Notes under the pieces: model-generated
Databases searched by the model: none
What the model was told of the DNA's origin: nothing
The model's input: the letters and a program-made list of their open reading frames with translations, nothing else
Shown here: piece by piece, positions 6,843-15,454 of the stretch
Layout: every line of letters begins with the position of its first letter
Position numbering within the stretch: the first letter of the stretch is position 1
Program-made: the position numbers and the translations under genes
Assembly (NCBI GenBank): GCA_905188085.1
Contig: CAJJKN010000008.1
Location: 10,406-74,405 of the forward strand
DNA from: an uncultured Bacillota bacterium
GTDB lineage: Bacteria > Bacillota > Clostridia > Christensenellales > QAND01
Length of the DNA: 64,000 bases
Direction: 5' to 3'

Positions 6843-9071
6843 ATGAAACCCTGGAAAGACTTTCAGCCGGGCGTTTGGCAAAAGGAAATCAACGTCCGAA
6901 ACTTCATTCAGAAAAACTACACCCTCTATACCGGAGACGATTCTTTCTTGCAGCCCCCCACAGAAAAAACCAAAAAGGTCTGGGGCCGCTGCGAAGAGCT
7001 GCTGCGCCAAGAAATGGCAAACGGCGGCGTTTTGGATGTGGAAACTCACATCGTTTCCGGCATCAACAACTTTGCCCCCGGTTATATCGATCGTGAAAAC
7101 GAAGTGATCGTGGGCCTGCAAACCGATGCGCCGTTAAAGCGCATCGTCAACCTCTATGGCGGCATGCGCATGGCCAAAAGCTCTTTGGAGCAATACGGCT
7201 ATCAGCTGGATCCCGCCATCGAAGCACATTTTTCCGAATATCGCAAAACACACAACGAGGGCGTGTTTGATGCCTATCCCAAGCGCACGCGCGTAGCCCG
7301 CCATGCCGGCCTTCTCACCGGCCTGCCGGATGCCTACGGCCGCGGCCGCATCATCGGCGATTACCGCCGCGTGGCCCTTTATGGAATCGACGCGCTGGTT
7401 GCGGAAAAGAAAAAAGATCTGGATGCCCTGGACGGCCCCATGACCGAAAGCCGCATCCGCAAGCGTGAAGAGGTCTCCATGCAGATCCGCGCTTTGGATG
7501 AATTAAAACAGATGGCTCTTTCCTACGGGGTGGATCTTTCCCTGCCCGCAGCAAACGCCCGTCAGGCCGTGCAGGCCGTGTATTTCGGCTATCTGGCCGG
7601 CATTAAGGAAAACAACGGCGCTGCCACGTCCCTCGGCCGCACCTCCACGTTTTTGGATATTTATCTGGAGCGTGATTTGCAGTCCGGCGTTCTCACCGAG
7701 GCCGAAGCACAGGAATTGATCGATCAGTTTATCATCAAACTGCGCCTGGTGCGCCATCTGCGCACGCCGGAATACAACGAGCTTTTCGGCGGCGACCCCA
7801 CCTGGGTCACCGAATCCATCGGCGGCATGGGCATCAACGGCAAGCCCCTTGTCACGAAAAACTCTTTCCGCTATCTGCATACGCTGATCAACCTCGGCAC
7901 CGCGCCGGAGCCGAACTTAACCGTTTTGTGGAGTGAACATCTGCCCGAAGCGTTTAAGCGCTATTGCGCCAAAATCTCCATCCAGACCGATTCCATCCAG
8001 TATGAAAATGACGACGTAATGCGCCCGGTCTATGGCGATGATTACGCCATTGCCTGCTGCGTTTCCGCCATGAAGGTGGGCAAGCAAATGCAGTTTTTCG
8101 GCGCCCGCTGCAACGTGGCAAAGTCGCTTTTGTATGCCATCAACGGCGGTGTGGACGAGAAAAAGGGCGAGTTGGTCGTTCCCGGCATCGAGCCGCTGCC
8201 CGATGAAATTCTGGATTTTGACACCGTATTGAAAAACTACGATAAAGTGCTGGAATATGTGGCCGAATTGTATGTCGATACCGTCAATATCATCCACTAT
8301 ATGCACGATAAATACGCCTACGAAGCCAGCCAGATGGCCCTGCACGATACCAATGTGCAGCGTTTAACGGCCTTTGGCATCGCCGGTCTGTCCGTCGCGG
8401 CGGATTCGCTTTCCGCCATCAAATACGCCAAGGTGCGCCCCATCCGCAACGAACAGGGCGTGGCCGTGGATTTTGAAACCGTGGGCGATTTCCCCAAATA
8501 CGGCAACGATGACGATCGGGCGGATGATCTGGCCGTACGCATCGTTACCAAGTTCTCCGATGAATTGAAAAAACATCCGCTCTACCGCAACGCCCTACAC
8601 ACCTTGTCCGCGCTGACCATCACCAGCAACGTCATGTACGGCAAAAAAACCGGCACCACGCCGGACGGCCGCAAGGGCGGCGAACCGCTGGCCCCCGGCG
8701 CCAACCCCATGCACGGGCGCGATATTCACGGCGCGCTGGCCTCGCTGAATTCCGTGGCCAAAATCCCCTATCGCGATGTCTGCCAGGACGGCGTTTCCAA
8801 CACCTTCTCCATCGTGCCGCAGGCGCTGGGCAAGGATGAAGCCCAGCGGGAAAACAACCTCGTTGCCATTTTGGACGGCTATTTCGCCCAGGGCGCACAC
8901 CACTTAAATGTCAACGTGTTAAACCGCGAAACCCTCATCGACGCCATGGACCATCCGGATAAATATCCCACGCTGACCATCCGCGTCTCCGGCTATGCGG
9001 TCAATTTCAACCGTCTCACCCGCGAACAGCAGGAGGAAGTCATCAGCCGTACCTTCCATCAATCCATGTAA
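6843..9071 (+). CDS. pflB: pyruvate formate-lyase (formate C-acetyltransferase)
   Basis: A 742-residue glycyl-radical enzyme that converts pyruvate and CoA to acetyl-CoA and formate. It carries the adjacent active-site cysteines Cys405-Cys406 (ACCVSAMKVG) and the C-terminal glycyl-radical motif RVSGYAVNF with Gly717. Length and motif positions match true PFL rather than the glycerol/choline lyase relatives. The AAGGAGG ribosome binding site is ideally spaced. With PflA it gives this anaerobe acetyl-CoA without making NADH, and supplies formate for one-carbon metabolism, which explains the ZTP riboswitch upstream. Confidence 0.98.
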   Translation: MKPWKDFQPGVWQKEINVRNFIQKNYTLYTGDDSFLQPPTEKTKKVWGRCEELLRQEMANGGVLDVETHIVSGINNFAPGYIDRENEVIVGLQTDAPLKRIVNLYGGMRMAKSSLEQYGYQLDPAIEAHFSEYRKTHNEGVFDAYPKRTRVARHAGLLTGLPDAYGRGRIIGDYRRVALYGIDALVAEKKKDLDALDGPMTESRIRKREEVSMQIRALDELKQMALSYGVDLSLPAANARQAVQAVYFGYLAGIKENNGAATSLGRTSTFLDIYLERDLQSGVLTEAEAQELIDQFIIKLRLVRHLRTPEYNELFGGDPTWVTESIGGMGINGKPLVTKNSFRYLHTLINLGTAPEPNLTVLWSEHLPEAFKRYCAKISIQTDSIQYENDDVMRPVYGDDYAIACCVSAMKVGKQMQFFGARCNVAKSLLYAINGGVDEKKGELVVPGIEPLPDEILDFDTVLKNYDKVLEYVAELYVDTVNIIHYMHDKYAYEASQMALHDTNVQRLTAFGIAGLSVAADSLSAIKYAKVRPIRNEQGVAVDFETVGDFPKYGNDDDRADDLAVRIVTKFSDELKKHPLYRNALHTLSALTITSNVMYGKKTGTTPDGRKGGEPLAPGANPMHGRDIHGALASLNSVAKIPYRDVCQDGVSNTFSIVPQALGKDEAQRENNLVAILDGYFAQGAHHLNVNVLNRETLIDAMDHPDKYPTLTIRVSGYAVNFNRLTREQQEEVISRTFHQSM

Positions 9072-9082
9072 AACCCCATCTG

Positions 9083-9115
9083 CCGGGCCTTTTCAAAAGG
9101 CCCGGTTTTTTTATG
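9083..9115 (+). terminator. terminator of the pfl operon
   Basis: A perfect 11-bp stem, CCGGGCCTTTT / AAAAGGCCCGG, with a one-base centre, followed by seven T. Confidence 0.9.
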
Positions 9116-9605
9116 CCGCAAACCCGGCAGCCAACGGCTTCGCCCGTCCGTTTGCGGGCAAAAACAAGCTGTGTGTGCCGCGCGTTTGTCCTGCGCCAAA
9201 CATCCCCGCAGCAAACACAGGATTGCATGCGAACAGAACGCTCCCTTCTCGGCCCGGCGCATAGCTCCGGATGGTGGCTTGCTATCCTTTTGCTTTGTTT
9301 TTCTCCCTAAAATTCTCCCTGTGATCTTGGGCAAACGCCAGGGATAGGAGTGCTGCGTTTTCTGCACACCCCTCAATTCCGCTCTTTTATTTGCCGCCCC
9401 GTTTCGGGAAAACAAACGATCCTTTCCTATTCGGCTGCCTTGCCTTTGTCCTGCCCACAAAATGCTGCTTTCTCTTTCTGTTAAAATGCTCTCCCGGAAG
9501 ACGGATGCTGGCTCCGTCCTGCGGCGTCATGCGCACACAAAAGCCCGGCTTTTATGAAACACTTTTCTCCTCCCTAAGCCTGCCCCTCTCCCGCCTCGGC
9601 AATCG
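9116..9605. other. intergenic region, no gene recognised
   Basis: About 490 bases between convergent terminators. Frames are short, without ribosome binding sites or recognisable protein similarity. It could be the remains of a lost gene, but I cannot identify it. Confidence 0.5.
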
Positions 9606-9607
9606 GG

Positions 9608-9650
9608 TAAAAAGAAAAACGGCATACCCCGTTTTCATAGGGTATGCCGC
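9608..9650 (-). terminator. terminator of the ferredoxin-type aldo/keto reductase
   Basis: Minus strand: GGCATACCC / GGGTATGCC stem, then GTTTTTCTTTTT. Confidence 0.85.
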
Positions 9651-9690
9651 TGTTTTCAGCAAAAAATCTCCAAACGGATCCGGCCGTTTT

Positions 9691-10842
9691 TTACAGGCCG
9701 AATACCTCCTTGGCCTTTTTCATCCGCTCGATGATCTGCACGGAGAACGGGCAGTTCTTTTCGCAGCTGCCGCAGGCAATGCAGTCTGATGCATGCGCCG
9801 ACAGCGCCGCATAATGCTCTTTCACCGTGGCCGTCGCTTCGCCCTCCACCTCTGTCAAATCCAGATATTTGTTTACCTGCGCCACATCAATCTTCTTCGG
9901 GCACGGCAAACAGTGGTTACAATACATACATTTGCCCTTCAGCGAATATTTCGGCGTATGGCTCAAAATCTCGGAATAATCGCGCTCTTCCGGGCTTGCC
10001 GTTTCATAGGAAAGCGCCGTTTGCATCTCTTCCGCCGTTTTGCAGCCCACCATCGCGCTGGCCACGGCCGGGCGCGTCAATACATAGTGAATGCATTGCA
10101 CCGGCGTCAGCGCCACGCCAAACGGCGATGTCTCCGCCTTTAGCAAATTGCCCGCCGCCAGGCTCTTCATCACGGTAATGCCGGTGCCCATCGCTTCGCA
10201 GGTTTTATACAGCTGCTCTCTGTCCGGGTGAATGCCGTTCCATTCCCGCCGGGCATAGCTGTCCATATTGGTCAGTTCGTCGATCACCACGTTTTCCGGC
10301 ATCAGGTCATACACCGGGTTAATGCTGAACATCAATACGTCGATCAGCCCGGTTCTTACCGCGCGCTCTGCAATCGACGGGTTATGCGAGCTCATGCCCA
10401 GCGCCTTGATCTTGCCTTCCGCTTTCAATTGCTTGGCATATTCGATGACGTCGCTTTCAAATACACTCTTATAGTCCTCTTCGCTGTCCACAAAATGGAT
10501 CATCCCGATATCCACATAATCGGTTTGCAGCCGGGTCAGAAAATCTTCAAAAAAGGTTTTGCAGTGCGCCAGATCCCGCGTGCGCTTATATTGCCCGTTT
10601 AGCCAGGCTGCGCCGATGTGCCCTTGCAGCACCACCTGCTCCCGCCGTCCGGACAACGCCTTGCCGATGTTTGTGCGCACTTCCGGTTCGCTCATAAACA
10701 CATCCATCACGTTCACGCCGCCGGCCAGCGCCGCGTCGATCACGCTTTTGACCTGCTCATACGGCAGCCCCTGCAAATGCTCGCAGCCAAGGCCCACTTC
10801 GCTCACTTTCAGTCCGCTCCGTCCCAACGTTCTGTAGTTCAT
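9691..10842 (-). CDS. aldo/keto reductase with C-terminal 4Fe-4S domain
   Basis: A 383-residue fusion of an aldo/keto reductase barrel (residues 1 to about 280; YRTLGRSGLKVSEVGLG start) to a ferredoxin-like tail with CMYCNHCLPCPKKI and CIACGSCEKNCPF, enough cysteines for two 4Fe-4S clusters. This architecture is common in anaerobes, where the reductase is thought to take electrons from ferredoxin-like carriers. The substrate is unknown. The barrel's usual catalytic Tyr region is altered (VNVMDVFMSEPE where many members have a DTA..Y motif), as seen in other members of this fused family. The ribosome binding site GAGGGGTG precedes the ATG. Confidence 0.88.
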   Translation of the reverse strand: MNYRTLGRSGLKVSEVGLGCEHLQGLPYEQVKSVIDAALAGGVNVMDVFMSEPEVRTNIGKALSGRREQVVLQGHIGAAWLNGQYKRTRDLAHCKTFFEDFLTRLQTDYVDIGMIHFVDSEEDYKSVFESDVIEYAKQLKAEGKIKALGMSSHNPSIAERAVRTGLIDVLMFSINPVYDLMPENVVIDELTNMDSYARREWNGIHPDREQLYKTCEAMGTGITVMKSLAAGNLLKAETSPFGVALTPVQCIHYVLTRPAVASAMVGCKTAEEMQTALSYETASPEERDYSEILSHTPKYSLKGKCMYCNHCLPCPKKIDVAQVNKYLDLTEVEGEATATVKEHYAALSAHASDCIACGSCEKNCPFSVQIIERMKKAKEVFGL

Positions 10843-10880
10843 TCAAACACCCCTCTTGTCTAAAATTTCACTCTGATTTT

Positions 10881-10910
10881 ATTGTAAAGGGTTTTCAAAG
10901 CAAAAGTCAA
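10881..10910 (-). promoter_or_regulatory. promoter of the ferredoxin-type aldo/keto reductase
   Basis: Minus strand: -35 TTGACT (10905-10910), 18-base spacer, -10 TACAAT (10881-10886). Confidence 0.7.
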
Positions 10911-11107
10911 CCGGCCGATGCAAGCGTTCTCTTCTCTGCGTTTTCAACGGCTCGCTTTCGTCCGCATTTTGCATAAATATTCGTTTTTCGTCCGATATGG
11001 TTTTTGTGCCGCGCCCTGTTTTTATGTTTCATCGCCCGCTCAAAAGGGTTTCCCCTAAGTTCTGTTTTTCAATTGCCCGTTTTGGCCCTTTTCTTCCGTT
11101 TTTTCCA

Positions 11108-11138
11108 TAAAAAAAAAGAGCCGGAAACCCGGCTCCTG
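11108..11138 (-). terminator. terminator of the trpB2 gene
   Basis: Minus strand: GAGCCGG-GTTT-CCGGCTC followed by nine T. Confidence 0.88.
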
Positions 11139-11144
11139 TTTTTA

Positions 11145-12521
11145 TTATTTGTTTTGCGGAATGTCCGGCAGGCTGTCAAACCCGCGCTGTAATTCCTCGT
11201 CCGTGGGAATATAATCTCCCATCTTTCCGTCATGGAATGCGCTGTATGCCGTCATGTCAAAATATCCCGTGCCCGTCAGGCCAAACAGAATGGTCTTTTT
11301 CTCGCCGGTTTCTTTGCATTTCAGCGCTTCGTCGATCGCCCCGCGAATCGCATGGGCGGATTCCGGCGCCGGCAAAATCGTCTCCTTCTTGGCAAAATAC
11401 ACCGCCGCTTCAAACACCCTCGTCTGCTCTACGGACACTGCTTCCATATATCCGTCATGATACAATTTACTCAACACCGGGCTCATCCCGTGATACCGCA
11501 GGCCGCCGGCGTGGCTGGGGGAAGGAATAAACCCGCTGCCCAGCGTATACATGCGCGCCATCGGCGTAATCTTGCCGGTATCGCAATAGTCATAAGCATA
11601 TTTGCCGCGCGTCAGCGACGGGCAGGATGCAGGCTCCACCGCCACAATCCGCGGGTTTGCCTTGCCGGTCAGTTTGTCTTGCATAAACGGCGCAATCAGC
11701 CCGCCCAGGTTGGAGCCGCCGCCCGCGCAGCCGATCACAACATCCGGATATTCGCCCAAAATCTCCATCGCCTTTTTGCTTTCCAGTCCGATGATAGATT
11801 GATGCAGCAGCACCTGGTTTAATACCGAGCCCAATACATAGCGGCAGCCTTCCGTGGTCACAGCCTTTTCCACCGCTTCGGAAATCGCGCAGCCCAGGCT
11901 GCCCGTGGTGTTCGGGTTTTCCGCCAAAATCTTCCGGCCGACCTCCGTTGTCGTGCTGGGGCTGGGAATCACATCCGCATCAAACGTCTGCATCACAGCC
12001 TTTCTAAACGGCTTTTGTTCATAGCTCACCTTTACCATAAACACCGTCAGCGGCAATCCGAAATACGAGCAGGCCTCCGCCAGCGCCGTGCCCCACTGGC
12101 CCGCGCCCGTTTCGGTGGTCAGGCTGGTAAGACCCTGCTCTTTGGCGTAATAAGCCTGGGCAATGGCACTGTTCAGCTTATGGCTGCCGGAGGTATTGTT
12201 TCCCTCAAATTTATAATAGATCTTCGCCGGCGTATCCAGCGCTTTTTCTAGGTTATACGCGCGGATCAACGGCGACGGCCGATAGATCTTATACATCTCC
12301 TGAATCTCTTCCGGAATATCAATATAGCGGTTGGTGTTGTCCAGCTCCTGCTTTGCCAGCTCTTTACAAAATACCGGGTACAAATCCTCCTCTGTAGCCG
12401 GCTGCAGGGTTTGCGGGTTCAGCATCGGGTCCGGCAGTTGCTTCATATCGGCACGCAGGTTATACCACTGTTTGGGCATCTCCTCTTCGCTTAAATAAAA
12501 TCTGTGTGGAATCTTTTGCAT
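11145..12521 (-). CDS. trpB: TrpB2-type tryptophan synthase beta-like protein
   Basis: A 458-residue PLP enzyme that condenses indole with serine (or O-phosphoserine in some TrpB2) to make tryptophan. The N-terminus (RFYLSEEEMPKQWYN) and overall length are those of the TrpB2 branch, which functions without TrpA. The PLP Lys lies in GSHKLNSA, and the phosphate-binding glycine loop is GCAGGGSNLGG. No other trp gene is adjacent, which suggests indole salvage rather than a full pathway here. A T-box leader with a plausible UGG specifier lies upstream, so expression should respond to uncharged tRNA-Trp. Confidence 0.94.
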   Translation of the reverse strand: MQKIPHRFYLSEEEMPKQWYNLRADMKQLPDPMLNPQTLQPATEEDLYPVFCKELAKQELDNTNRYIDIPEEIQEMYKIYRPSPLIRAYNLEKALDTPAKIYYKFEGNNTSGSHKLNSAIAQAYYAKEQGLTSLTTETGAGQWGTALAEACSYFGLPLTVFMVKVSYEQKPFRKAVMQTFDADVIPSPSTTTEVGRKILAENPNTTGSLGCAISEAVEKAVTTEGCRYVLGSVLNQVLLHQSIIGLESKKAMEILGEYPDVVIGCAGGGSNLGGLIAPFMQDKLTGKANPRIVAVEPASCPSLTRGKYAYDYCDTGKITPMARMYTLGSGFIPSPSHAGGLRYHGMSPVLSKLYHDGYMEAVSVEQTRVFEAAVYFAKKETILPAPESAHAIRGAIDEALKCKETGEKKTILFGLTGTGYFDMTAYSAFHDGKMGDYIPTDEELQRGFDSLPDIPQNK

Positions 12522-12575
12522 TTTTCTGTGCTCCTTTCTGTTTGTTGGCCCTCTGGCCGTTCTATGGTTTCAGCA

Positions 12576-12614
12576 AAATAAAAAGGCTCCTGTCCTCTAT
12601 GGGACAAAAGCCTT
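12576..12614 (-). terminator. T-box terminator
   Basis: Minus strand: AAGGCT..GTCC..GGAC..AGCCTT hairpin followed by TTTATTTT. It is mutually exclusive with the T-box antiterminator just upstream. Confidence 0.88.
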
Positions 12615-12846
12615 GCTTCTGCGGTACCACCCAAATTGACGCCTTGCAGCGCCCGCTCTGTTCACGGCCCAATAGCCGCGCTTCCGTGATAACGGGGGAA
12701 GAGCCCGTCGCATGCTACTCGGCCGCAGCCTTTCGCACCGCCCTTGGCAGCCCATTCCACCGAACGCCCATCGCCGCCATTCCACCATCGGCGGCTCTCT
12801 ATCCATGCGCTTTTTCGATGTACTCCTCTGCCTCATCGGTTTGTTT
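12583..12846 (-). ncRNA. T-box leader, probably tRNA-Trp responsive
   Basis: On the minus strand the T-box core TGGGTGGTACCGCAGAAG (12619-12634 region) precedes the terminator. Upstream is a stem I with an AGTA S-turn segment, an AGAGAG bulge and the distal GCCGCC/GGCGGC arm. On the 3' side of the specifier loop the sequence CGG-UGG-AAUGGG contains UGG, the tryptophan codon, which matches the downstream TrpB2. The exact specifier register is my inference. Binding of uncharged tRNA would stabilise the antiterminator and permit transcription. Confidence 0.9.
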
Positions 12847-12852
12847 TTTCAT

Positions 12853-12881
12853 ACTTTACCAAGCTGTTTTGCTTTTGTCAA
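12853..12881 (-). promoter_or_regulatory. promoter of the T-box/trpB2 transcript
   Basis: Minus strand: -35 TTGACA (12876-12881), 17-base spacer, -10 TAAAGT (12853-12858). Confidence 0.75.
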
Positions 12882-13081
12882 GCCGTTTTTTGCATTTTTT
12901 CTGTTTGCATTTTTATTTATCTTATTCCCCGGCCTATACAAGGTCCTGCCCTGCTGCCCGCGGTGCCGTCTGCTTGTATCGCGCGTTCTGCCTTTGCCGG
13001 CGTTTTTCCGTCCTTTTTTCGTTTTGTCTCCCATTTATTCCGCATACATATTTTTATTCTGGTTTTCCTTGTGTTCCTCCC

Positions 13082-13110
13082 TTGTTTTCCTGCTCGTTTT
13101 TTCCTATGAT
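13082..13110 (+). promoter_or_regulatory. promoter of the LOR/SDH-type gene
   Basis: -35 TTGTTT (13082-13087), 17-base spacer, -10 TATGAT (13105-13110), about 47 bases upstream of the start codon. Confidence 0.6.
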
Positions 13111-13157
13111 AGATAAAATCGCATTTATATTTTGTCTGTACTCTTTAGGAGGTTTTT

Positions 13158-14246
13158 ATGCGCTTTTCAATGCCTTCGTATACCGCTCCCGATTTTTCCC
13201 GGCCTGCCTTGAAACAGGCTCCCAATGTGCGCTGGGTGCCCGCACCCGCCCATGGCGTTGCGCCGGATAACTATCACGCCACCACCATCTTTCCGGAATA
13301 CTTTAAAGCCAATGGTTCCTGGCTTTTGGCAAAGGAAAGCCGGATGGACTGTGTAGCCGTTTTGCGCCGGGGCCAGGTGGAGGTTGTGGAGTTCCGCCGG
13401 CTGAAAAAAGGTGATCTGGTAGCCATCGGCCGAAGCGAAGACGGCCGGGACGGCATCTATGTGCATATCGACGCTTTCTCCGCCCCGGGCAGCCAGGAAG
13501 AGGCCTTCTCCTTCCGCCAGAGCCGCTCCCGCGAAACCGCCTATGCCATGGACTATGATTCCATCTACGATCTATTGCGCTACGAAAAGCGCAACGGCTT
13601 TATCACCTGGGTACTTGGCCCCGCCTGCTGTTTTGACTGGGATGCCCGCCATGCCTTTGCCAAATTGGTAAAGGGCGGCTATGTCAACGCTTTGCTGGCC
13701 GGCAACGCCCTGGCCACGCACGATCTGGAAGCGGGCTACCGCTCCACGGCTCTCGGCCAGGATATTTATACCCAGATTTCCCAGCCCGGCGGACATTATA
13801 ACCATATCGACACCATCAACCATGTGCGCAAAGTGGGCTCCATTGCGCAGTTTGTCAAAGAAGAAAACATCGAAGACGGCATCATGGCCTCCTGCGTGCA
13901 GGAAAACGTGCCGTTTGTCCTGGCCGGTTCCATCCGTGACGATGGGCCGCTGCCCGAAGTGTATGCCGATGTGTATCAGGCGCAAAATGCCATGCGTGAA
14001 CAGGTAAAAAAATCCACCACCGTCATTTGCCTGGCCACCACCCTGCATTCCATCGCCACCGGCAACATGACCCCGTCTTACCGCGTTTTGGAAGACGGCA
14101 CCATCCGCCCCGTGTATTTTTACAGCGTAGACGTGTCCGAATTTGCCGTCAATAAGCTGCGCGACCGCGGCAGCCTGGCGGTAAAAACCATCGTTACCAA
14201 CGTGCAGGATTTCATCGTCAACGTGCAGCGCGGCCTCAGCTTATAA
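13158..14246 (+). CDS. LOR/SDH-region protein, ornithine cyclodeaminase-like
   Basis: A 362-residue protein resembling the LOR/SDH conserved region, known from the archaeal ornithine cyclodeaminase family (TIGR00300-like) and the C-terminal half of cyanobacterial arginine dihydrolase/ornithine enzymes. The recognisable segment is ALLAGNALATHDLEAGY at about residues 181-197, then GGHYNHIDTINHVRKVGSI. An N-terminal segment (residues 30-120) precedes it. Family members use NAD to convert ornithine to proline or act in lysine/saccharopine chemistry. I cannot tell which reaction applies here. The ribosome binding site TAGGAGG is strong, and the gene is monocistronic with its own terminator. Confidence 0.6.
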   Translation: MRFSMPSYTAPDFSRPALKQAPNVRWVPAPAHGVAPDNYHATTIFPEYFKANGSWLLAKESRMDCVAVLRRGQVEVVEFRRLKKGDLVAIGRSEDGRDGIYVHIDAFSAPGSQEEAFSFRQSRSRETAYAMDYDSIYDLLRYEKRNGFITWVLGPACCFDWDARHAFAKLVKGGYVNALLAGNALATHDLEAGYRSTALGQDIYTQISQPGGHYNHIDTINHVRKVGSIAQFVKEENIEDGIMASCVQENVPFVLAGSIRDDGPLPEVYADVYQAQNAMREQVKKSTTVICLATTLHSIATGNMTPSYRVLEDGTIRPVYFYSVDVSEFAVNKLRDRGSLAVKTIVTNVQDFIVNVQRGLSL

Positions 14247-14258
14247 TCCGTTTTGCGG

Positions 14259-14287
14259 CAGGCCCCTTTCCGGGGCCTGTTTTTTTT
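14259..14287 (+). terminator. terminator of the LOR/SDH-type gene
   Basis: CAGGCCCC-TTTCC-GGGGCCTG followed by eight T. Confidence 0.9.
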
Positions 14288-14290
14288 GCA

Positions 14291-14321
14291 CAAAAAAGAC
14301 GGGGGTTCCCGCCTTTTTATT
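14291..14321 (-). terminator. terminator of pheA
   Basis: Minus strand: GGCGGG-AACC-CCCGTC followed by TTTTTT. Confidence 0.75.
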
Positions 14322-14323
14322 TT

Positions 14324-15157
14324 TTATATCTGCGTATACGCGCCCAGCACCTTGATGGTAAATTGCTTTTTCAGCGTCTCTATGGTCCGGGCAAGCACCT
14401 CTCTTTGCCGGCTTTCCAGCTCCAATTCCAAGTAAAAATTATAGGTGCCCATGTCCTTTTTCGTGGGCCGGCTCATCAGCGCCGCCAGGTTGATGTTGTT
14501 TTCGGCAAACGCCTTTAATATTTCAAACAACGTGCCCGGCTTATCCGCCGCGTCCACCACATACAGCGCCATTTTGCTCTCCCCATGGGTTAGATCCTGC
14601 TCATGGGCCGGCCGGTCATCCAGCATAAAAAAGCGGGTAAAATTATTTTTGGCATCCGTCACATTTTCCAGTTTCCAAGGGCAACGGCTTTTGGCGCACA
14701 TGTGCTGCGGCACAATCGCCGCCTCTCCCGCTATACCCTCTTCCGCTTTGTGAAACGATTCCATGTTGCTTTCCGTCAGCACCAGCGGCACGCCGGGCAG
14801 CTCCGCCAAAAGCTTTGTGCATTGTCCCTTGGTTTTGAATTGCACATACAGCCGTTTGATCTCCTCTTTTTTCTTTACATTGCCCACCAAAGAAAACTGT
14901 ACCGGCACATACACCTCGCCCACAATGCTTGCCTTGGTTTCCAACAGCTTGTCCAACGTGGCCTGTACATAGCCGTCCAGCGTGTTTTCCACCGGCACAA
15001 TCCCGCTGTCGCAATCGCGGCCCACCGCGTCAAACACCGCCTCGATAGACGGGCAATACAGCGCCTTTACTGCCTGTCCCGTTTTTTCCTGCGCCTGCCA
15101 CAGCGCCCGATCACAAAATGTGCCTTTCGGCCCCAACACCGCTACCGTTTCTTCCAT
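14324..15157 (-). CDS. pheA: prephenate dehydratase
   Basis: A 277-residue monofunctional prephenate dehydratase that converts prephenate to phenylpyruvate in phenylalanine synthesis. The catalytic domain runs from VAVLGPKGTFCDRA to about residue 180 and includes the invariant TRF triad in NNFTRFFML. The C-terminal ACT domain (from about residue 195) contains KPGTLFEILKAFAENNIN and a SRPTK segment and binds phenylalanine for feedback control. The canonical ESRP reads MSRP here, which could alter inhibitor binding. No chorismate mutase domain is fused. A promoter and a hairpin lie upstream. Confidence 0.95.
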   Translation of the reverse strand: MEETVAVLGPKGTFCDRALWQAQEKTGQAVKALYCPSIEAVFDAVGRDCDSGIVPVENTLDGYVQATLDKLLETKASIVGEVYVPVQFSLVGNVKKKEEIKRLYVQFKTKGQCTKLLAELPGVPLVLTESNMESFHKAEEGIAGEAAIVPQHMCAKSRCPWKLENVTDAKNNFTRFFMLDDRPAHEQDLTHGESKMALYVVDAADKPGTLFEILKAFAENNINLAALMSRPTKKDMGTYNFYLELELESRQREVLARTIETLKKQFTIKVLGAYTQI

Positions 15158-15210
15158 GTTTTTTCACTGCCTTTCACCCCGTGCCTTTCTTTTTATGGGG
15201 CCGCCGTTTT

Positions 15211-15245
15211 TTGTCAAAAAAATTTAACCCGGGTTTAGCCCGGTT
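15211..15245 (-). promoter_or_regulatory. candidate attenuator hairpin in the pheA leader
   Basis: Minus strand: AACCGGG-CTAAA-CCCGGGTT followed by AAATTTTTTT, about 55 bases upstream of the pheA start and downstream of its promoter. The short frame upstream of it contains no Phe codons, so classical Phe-codon attenuation is not evident. Confidence 0.4.
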
Positions 15246-15275
15246 TCTTTTTGTTTTCCGTCCGTTTTGTTTTTC

Positions 15276-15312
15276 ATTTTATCATATTCTTTTTCCTCTA
15301 AGATTTCAATCC
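15276..15312 (-). promoter_or_regulatory. candidate promoter of pheA
   Basis: Minus strand: TTGAAA, 17-base spacer, TATGAT. Confidence 0.6.
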
Positions 15313-15454
15313 GCTGTTTTCTCCCGCCATAGTGCAAAAAACGCAGATCTTCCTGTATATTCTTTGGGTGTTCTGTGCTAATATAAAAGATAGATTTTTC
15401 ATTTTTAACGGGCGCGTATTTTCCGCCCTATCCATTGATAAAGGAGTGAACTTT

